Below the pieces are notes generated by a model. That model saw only the letters and a program-made list of their open reading frames with translations. It was not told the origin of the DNA and ran no database searches. A program made the position numbers and the translations under genes. Of a stretch of 64,000 nt of DNA, positions 59,161 to 64,000 are shown piece after piece (position 1 is the stretch's first letter; every line of letters starts with the position of its first letter). Location of the stretch: the NCBI GenBank assembly GCA_905221605.1, contig CAJNDS010002195.1, positions 186,001-250,000 of the forward strand, given 5' to 3'. The DNA comes from Symbiodinium natans. Taxonomy: Eukaryota > Sar > Dinophyceae > Suessiales > Symbiodiniaceae.

Positions 59161-59795
59161 CACGAAAAAACCAGGCCTGACAATTTCAACAACACGCTCA
59201 CACACACAGACACACCACACCACAGCAGCACACAACACACAACACGGAACACACTACCATGCTGTTCACCGAACATTGGATGCTGAATCCCACTCCTCTC
59301 CGGTGTCTCAAGGATTCTTCAGGCTGCAAACAACAGCAGGGCATCAGAATTGTGAGGGCGGCACTCTTACAATAGAGAACCAGTCAGGGCAGCGCTGGAG
59401 CGCGGAGTCAACAGCATTGCCTCAACAACTGACATATGCAAACGCTCGCGCCCATTGACTCATCACGGCTTCTGCAAAGCAGAGCAAGAAGAGTTGTTTT
59501 TCTGCAATTGCAATGTGATGCAACCAAGATCAAACTGGTGAGTGCCGTGCTGGGGATCTTCAAGGATCTTATCAATGCTGGGTCCTGTCAACGGCAAGTA
59601 GTGGCGTAGCGTCGCTGCATGCTGCGTACGTATACGTGGACGCGCAAGGAGAACTGATGACTGCGCGGCTAAACGGTAGCTGGCTTATCGCTTTACATGC
59701 TATTTTAAATGTCACAAAAGCAGTTGATTCTTTCATTTTGTCGTTCTTGCGTTGCAAATACAAAAACCCATCAAACCCACACTTTGCTTATGCAC

Positions 59796-59841
59796 ATATA
59801 TAAATACAAATATATATATATATATATATCTATCTATCTAT
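59796..59841. repeat. (AT)n and (ATCT)n microsatellite
   Basis: An imperfect AT run followed by about four ATCT units. A short TTTAAGG-type telomere-like patch lies at about 59915-59932. Confidence 0.9.
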
Positions 59842-60574
59842 GTATGAGCAAGGCGCGCCCGACCCACCCAGGGCACTTCCCACCCCCACCCCCTGCGGCG
59901 TGGTCCCCCCGTTGGGGTTTAAGGTTTAAGGCTTCGATTTTTCTCAGCTGTCGCACGGCGCGTAGGCTTAGGGCTCATAAGGATTTTTTGCCACCCGCCT
60001 AGCTGACCTTTCGGCCACTCCGCAGCGGGGGAACTGTCTGGCTATGGCTTGAAATGTCAGGAGACAAGTTAAGACGGAAAGTCTCCCAGAAAAACGGCCC
60101 CCTCTTCCGGTGGAGCACGCAATAACCTCAAGAAGGTGTTGGGGCTTAGGGTTTTTAAAGTTTCAGGGACTCTCCCTTACTTGCAGGGCCGTTAGCCTTT
60201 GTTGGGTGTTGGGGTGGGCGCCTGGGCACAGAGGGTTCTCCGCCCAAGGTACACCAAGGTTGCTCATGCGGTTTTTTAGGCTCCCCCAACTTCACATGTC
60301 CAAGGAGTGCACCAGGAAGAACATCTGGCACAGCAGCCGCCCATGCTGCTGTGCACCGACTCAACGGCAATGCGACAGCATTGTCGCATTGGCCTCCTTC
60401 GAATGTCGGCCGCACGCAGCGCTTGAGAATGCGGCTTCGGCGCTCGTGTCCTGAAACGCGAAGGGTGGATTGCTGGACACACCAAGTCTCACACACAGTT
60501 CTGCAAACGTTTCTTTGTCCAACCCTCTGGTCGGCAAGTGTCCGGATGATGCGCTCAAGCAAGCATCTGGTACC

Positions 60575-60911
60575 TCAAGCAAAAACACGACCGAGTTGCA
60601 CTGCCCTGGCCAATCTGGCCTCAAGAGCCTCCACAGTCGACGCGATGGCACCAATCATCAGGCGCTGTTGAAGCTCGTCGGACAAATGGGGCATTGGCAG
60701 GCAACGCAACGCCAGAAACGGGTCTCTCTGATGTTCAAAGCGCAGCGACCACTCCATTCGTTGGACAAGGGGGTCTTCAGCAGTGCCCGAGCTATCCAGC
60801 AAGCACGCACGTCCACATATATGCGGAGGGCATCGCATGCTAAGCACGCCCGAGCTCTATCAAAAATGATTTCCTCAAGCATGTGGACTGAAGTTACGTG
60901 CAACAAGTGTC
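60575..60911 (-). CDS. Tandem copy A of a duplicated coding-like unit (frame-broken)
   Basis: After CTCAG at 60912-60913 the minus strand reads HLLHVTSVHMLEEIIFDRA, RIYVDVRACWIARALLKT and SNEWSGRCALNIRETRF. It then loses register relative to copy B at about 60700 (a net two-base length difference) and continues in another frame with LSDELQQRLMIGAIASTVEA. It aligns along its length with 61735-62042. About half the residues are identical, conservation is concentrated in HVTS, FD.A..CLA and VDVRA.WIARALL.T, and many nucleotide differences are silent. That suggests protein selection in the past. The break suggests this copy is decaying or spliced differently. Family not recognised. Confidence 0.45.
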
Positions 60912-61734
60912 CTGAGGAGCAAACCGCCAGCTAGACCCAGTCAATTGGTGTCGACCGGGTGGTTGAACATTGGGTTAGGAGTTCTGCCAGCCACGAGGAG
61001 ATCTGGGGATCGAGTGCTTCATAGGATGAAGAACCCCGAATAATCTTTAAACTTTATGAGTAAAACCGACAACGCAAGAGTATTATAAGCCCCCTAAACC
61101 CTAAACTCCATTGCTTGTGTGGTTTTACAAACCCTGCAATCATGCGTTTGATTCCCAGTAAGGAGCTGGCGAACCTTATACCGCGGTTCCACCTCGGTTT
61201 TCAGTGGTTTGCAGTGGACTATACGTGCGATGTGGCATGGACCATGAGGCATAATGTGACGTTTTGTCTTGTTTCCTGGTCAAGCCCAATCAAAAGACCG
61301 GGTAACCCCACCGCCTGGCACTCCTGACGCATTGGCCTTGCAACAGCTTTGCCTCCCTGCCTGCAGCACCGGCGGGCGTTAGGTTGAGGGGTAATCGGGT
61401 TTACAGGGTTGGGGCTTTGGGCCCTCCATGATGACCTCCAAGGTCAACGAAGAGGGTGACCCGCGAGGAAAAAATGTAGCTCCGAGCTTTCGACGCGGTT
61501 TAGGGCTCATGCTCAGGGTTTCGTGTTGCGGGGTATAAGGTGGTATAAGGCACTGGCTCCATGACTTTGCGCGTGTGCAGCCTATCTTGGCTTCTTGTTG
61601 ATTATGCCAGAGTGAACCCTGCGTCCCAGACAAACCTGGGCCCGAAAACCCTCAATGTAGCTTTAGGAGACCCATCGTTGCATCTAAACTGCGAAGGTGT
61701 TATAAGCGAGACCCAGGCGGGTGCCCCGCCGAGC

Positions 61735-62042
61735 TGACGCACCGGGAGGTCCGGATGCCGTCTGAAGCAGACTCCAGTCTGCAAGCCACAACGCAGCTCA
61801 TCAGGCAAGGAAACGCTCGCGGCCGACACAGCACAGAAGCGGGCATCTCTCATGTTAGCGAGGCAAGCCTCAGTCCAATCGGTGGACGCGTTGGTTCGCA
61901 GCAGCGCTCGTGCAATCCAGTCGGCGCGAACATCAACACAAATGAGAACGGCGCCACGTGCCAAACACATCTGGGCTTTGTCAAAAGTGATCACTCGAAG
62001 TGCTCGCGCAGAGGTTACGTGCAGAAAATGTCCGGTGGAGGT
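61735..62042 (-). CDS. Tandem copy B of the duplicated coding-like unit
   Basis: After GTCTCAGCAG the minus strand is open for more than 140 codons (down to 61602). The part shared with copy A reads HFLHVTSARALRVITFDKA, CLARGAVLICVDVRADWIAR and ALLRTNASTDWTEACLANM, then ARFCAVSAASVSLPDELRCG. No frame break is visible in this copy. The homologous region ends near 61735, and the remaining open frame may be intronic or 3' untranslated. No known domain is evident. Confidence 0.5.
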
Positions 62043-62381
62043 CTGCTGAGACACGTGATAGAGACGACCTGCAGACACCAGCAATGGGGCGCCCGCAGGG
62101 CAAGAAAAGCATTTGCAGATTTCTCATCCAACACCGAAGTCTTCCCACAGGCGCCAGAATCAGAGCATGAAGTCACTCAAAGTCTGGGGCTGAACTTGAA
62201 CCCCTAAATCCAAAGAAAATCCTCCAGGACAAGAGACGCAGCGACGGGGAGCAGTCAGACAAGGGACAGCTGGAACGAGACGAGCAGCAGCAGTGGCAAG
62301 GCCAACTGAGATTTTTTTCAACTCGCAAAGGGCCTCAGACCAACGAACTTCCACCCCAACCCGAGATGGCTTGAGCCTTGA

Positions 62382-62675
62382 GCCATTTAGGGTTTAAGGC
62401 TTCGCGTTTAGGGGAGGGGGGTTTAGGGTTTAGGGGAGGGGGTGGGGGGGGTGGGGGGGGTGGGGGGGGTGGGGGGGGGGGGGGGGTGGGGGGGTGGGGG
62501 GGGTGGGGGGGGGGGGGGGTGGGGGGGGTGGGGGGGTGGGGGGGGGTGGGGTGGGGGGGGGGGGGGTGGGGGGGGTGGGGGGGGTGGGGGGGGTGGGGGG
62601 GGGGGGGGGGGTGGGGGGGTGGGGGGGTGGGGGGGGTGGGGGGGGTGGGGGGCCGGGGGGATGGGGGGGTGAGGG
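62382..62675 (+). repeat. TTTAGGG-like seed running into a G-rich (GGGGGGT)n array
   Basis: GGGTTTAGGGTTTAGGGG at about 62418 is followed by about 240 bases of G runs of 5-13 separated by single T. All six frames give poly-G, poly-P, W/G or H/P peptides, so ORFs here are artefacts. The strand is a strong G-quadruplex candidate. Confidence 0.93.
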
Positions 62676-63598
62676 TGGGACCGGCGAACCGACTTGCAAT
62701 AATATATTTCTTCTAAACGCATACTTGCACAAAAGATGCTAAAATCAATTTATTGTAAGTTCATGCGTGTCTAAGTGGGAAGTGTTGGCGGGCCCTTTGT
62801 GAAGGACAAGCTTGCGTACACTTCGGCCAAAGCCAGAACATCTCATTCAACGGCAACCCAGTGTCGTCTACCGAACCTGCAGCTGAAGAACAACACTAAC
62901 AGTTTAATCGTGGCCCTTTCGCTGTGCCAAACTGAGGTATGGGACCTTGTCATCAGAAAAGACATTCTTTCGGAATCTATGCTCTGCACGTCCTCCTGCG
63001 AATTGGCCGCAGCTCTGTTGCAGGCTATTTCTGCGTCCTGAATGGCCAAACAGACATGCGCCCACTGAATTGGGGCTTACCTCTGATAAATATGCCTGTT
63101 AAAGACCCATAATCCATTGCTTCAGATGTCAATTCGATGGCTAGTGATTATGAAGTGCTACGAACTCCACTCCAGCGTAACAAGGACTGCGGCACTGTTT
63201 CGAGCAGCAACAATAGACCCTCCGTAGTGAGAAGTACTGGTTAGGGCATGTTAGGGCCGTTAGGATCAGGACTCCAGGACAGAACATTGTTACAAGATGT
63301 TACAAGTTTCCAAGGCAGTAGAACGACTGGATGGTGGAATCGATGCCCGACGGCGTTATTACACTGGCTTCATCGTGAATATCGTAACTGGTACCTTCAC
63401 TGTGCGAAAGCAAAAAGCTGACAACGACACAACAATGGCAACGACACGGCAGCGGACAGCCGCCACCGCAGCCACGACAATGATGAAACAACGACCAGGA
63501 CGACAACAACGACCGGATGGGCCTGGCTGCGCAGGTGCATGGGGGCTCGCCTGAGGTGCAGCAATGGCCCTGCAACAGCCCGGCACTACTAATCCCTT

Positions 63599-63870
63599 CC
63601 CCCTAATACTAAAACCACCCCTAATTTTAAATATTTTTTTTCCCGGACCCTGCCGGCACCCAGCCCAATACTAAACCTGTTTGAGAATTAGGGGGGAGGG
63701 GTTCAGGGCCTTCGCCCTTGAGTTGAGCCATTAGGGGTTTCGGAATTCAGGTTTTAGGATTTCGACCCCCCCTAATTTTAAATATTTTTCGGGCCCAGGC
63801 GAATTTTAGAATTAGGGAGGGGGGGGGGGGGGAGGGCGGGGACGGTTTTAGCATTAGGGGGGAGGGATTA
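63599..63870 (+). repeat. Low-complexity CCCCTAATTTTAAA / AATTAGGG region
   Basis: CCCCTAATTTTAAATATTTT is found exactly at 63618-63637 and again at 63769-63788 (period 151). Between and after them are TTTTAGAATTAGGG-like words and a poly-G run at about 63819-63832. The sequence is a mosaic of short telomere-like and AT-rich words with no gene. Confidence 0.7.
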
Positions 63871-64000
63871 GCAAGCCAAGTTTCAAGTACATGGGCCTTC
63901 ATATTTTGGGATCCCTGCTGACACTGTGTGCGCCTTCTGGGCCGTTGATAACAGTGCTGGGAGACGGATCATCGCAGGAGTCGGGGCCAACAATGAACCC

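Noticed and set aside
58813-59286. A 157-codon basic, Q/K-rich protein
   Set aside because: The strand is depleted in T, so TAA, TAG and TGA are rare by composition, and the start of the tract is a diverged tandem repeat.
62378-62742. Glycine-rich or proline-rich proteins
   Set aside because: They are translations of the poly-G/T array and exist in all frames on both strands.

Overview
This window reads as nuclear DNA of a dinoflagellate, most likely Symbiodinium-like. GC content looks close to 50% by eye (not calculated). Protein-coding information sits in many short exons. Splice donors are a mixture of GC, GT and GA, and the exon junctions repeatedly read AG|G on both sides of the intron. 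Microsatellites, homopolymer C/G tracts and degenerate TTTAGGG-type (plant/dinoflagellate telomere-like) arrays are abundant. Nothing looks bacterial, organellar or viral. I recognised no rRNA, tRNA, snRNA, CRISPR array, insertion sequence or retroelement reverse transcriptase. All exon boundaries were found by eye from codon phase, splice dinucleotides and family motifs.

Layout. 0-1.7 kb: coding-like exons on the plus strand, unrecognised. 2-24.8 kb: gene-poor or unreadable, dominated by repeats. These include a GT-rich array (9.30-9.75 kb) facing a CA-rich array (10.05-10.79 kb), and a C-rich / 9-bp minisatellite / poly-C / telomere-like complex at 21.7-22.65 kb. 24.9-31.65 kb: minus-strand genes: an unrecognised gene ending at 24869, a terminal exon ending at 25643, and the best-supported gene of the window, a multi-exon DusA-type tRNA-dihydrouridine synthase. 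31.7-33.9 kb: strand-switch region with an AT-rich island and one aquaporin-like exon on plus. 33.9-34.95 kb: a plus-strand gene of unknown function with two apparent frame breaks. 36 kb: a tandem repeat family that recurs at 52.5 kb. 42.3-43.2 kb, 45.4 kb and 48.4-48.85 kb: coherent but unrecognised minus-strand exon sets. 51.37-53.63 kb: a class-3 (alpha/beta hydrolase) lipase on minus. 58.8-59.2 kb: T-poor repeat tract. 60.6-62.04 kb: two diverged tandem copies of one coding-like unit on minus. 62.4-62.7 kb and 63.6-63.9 kb: TTTAGGG-like sequence running into G-rich tracts.

The genes do not form a pathway. The organisation is the dinoflagellate pattern of same-strand gene runs (minus at 25-31.6 kb and 42-62 kb) separated by strand switches and repeats. 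The dihydrouridine synthase would act on tRNA (uridine to dihydrouridine). The lipase would hydrolyse acyl esters. The remaining genes are described without an assigned function.
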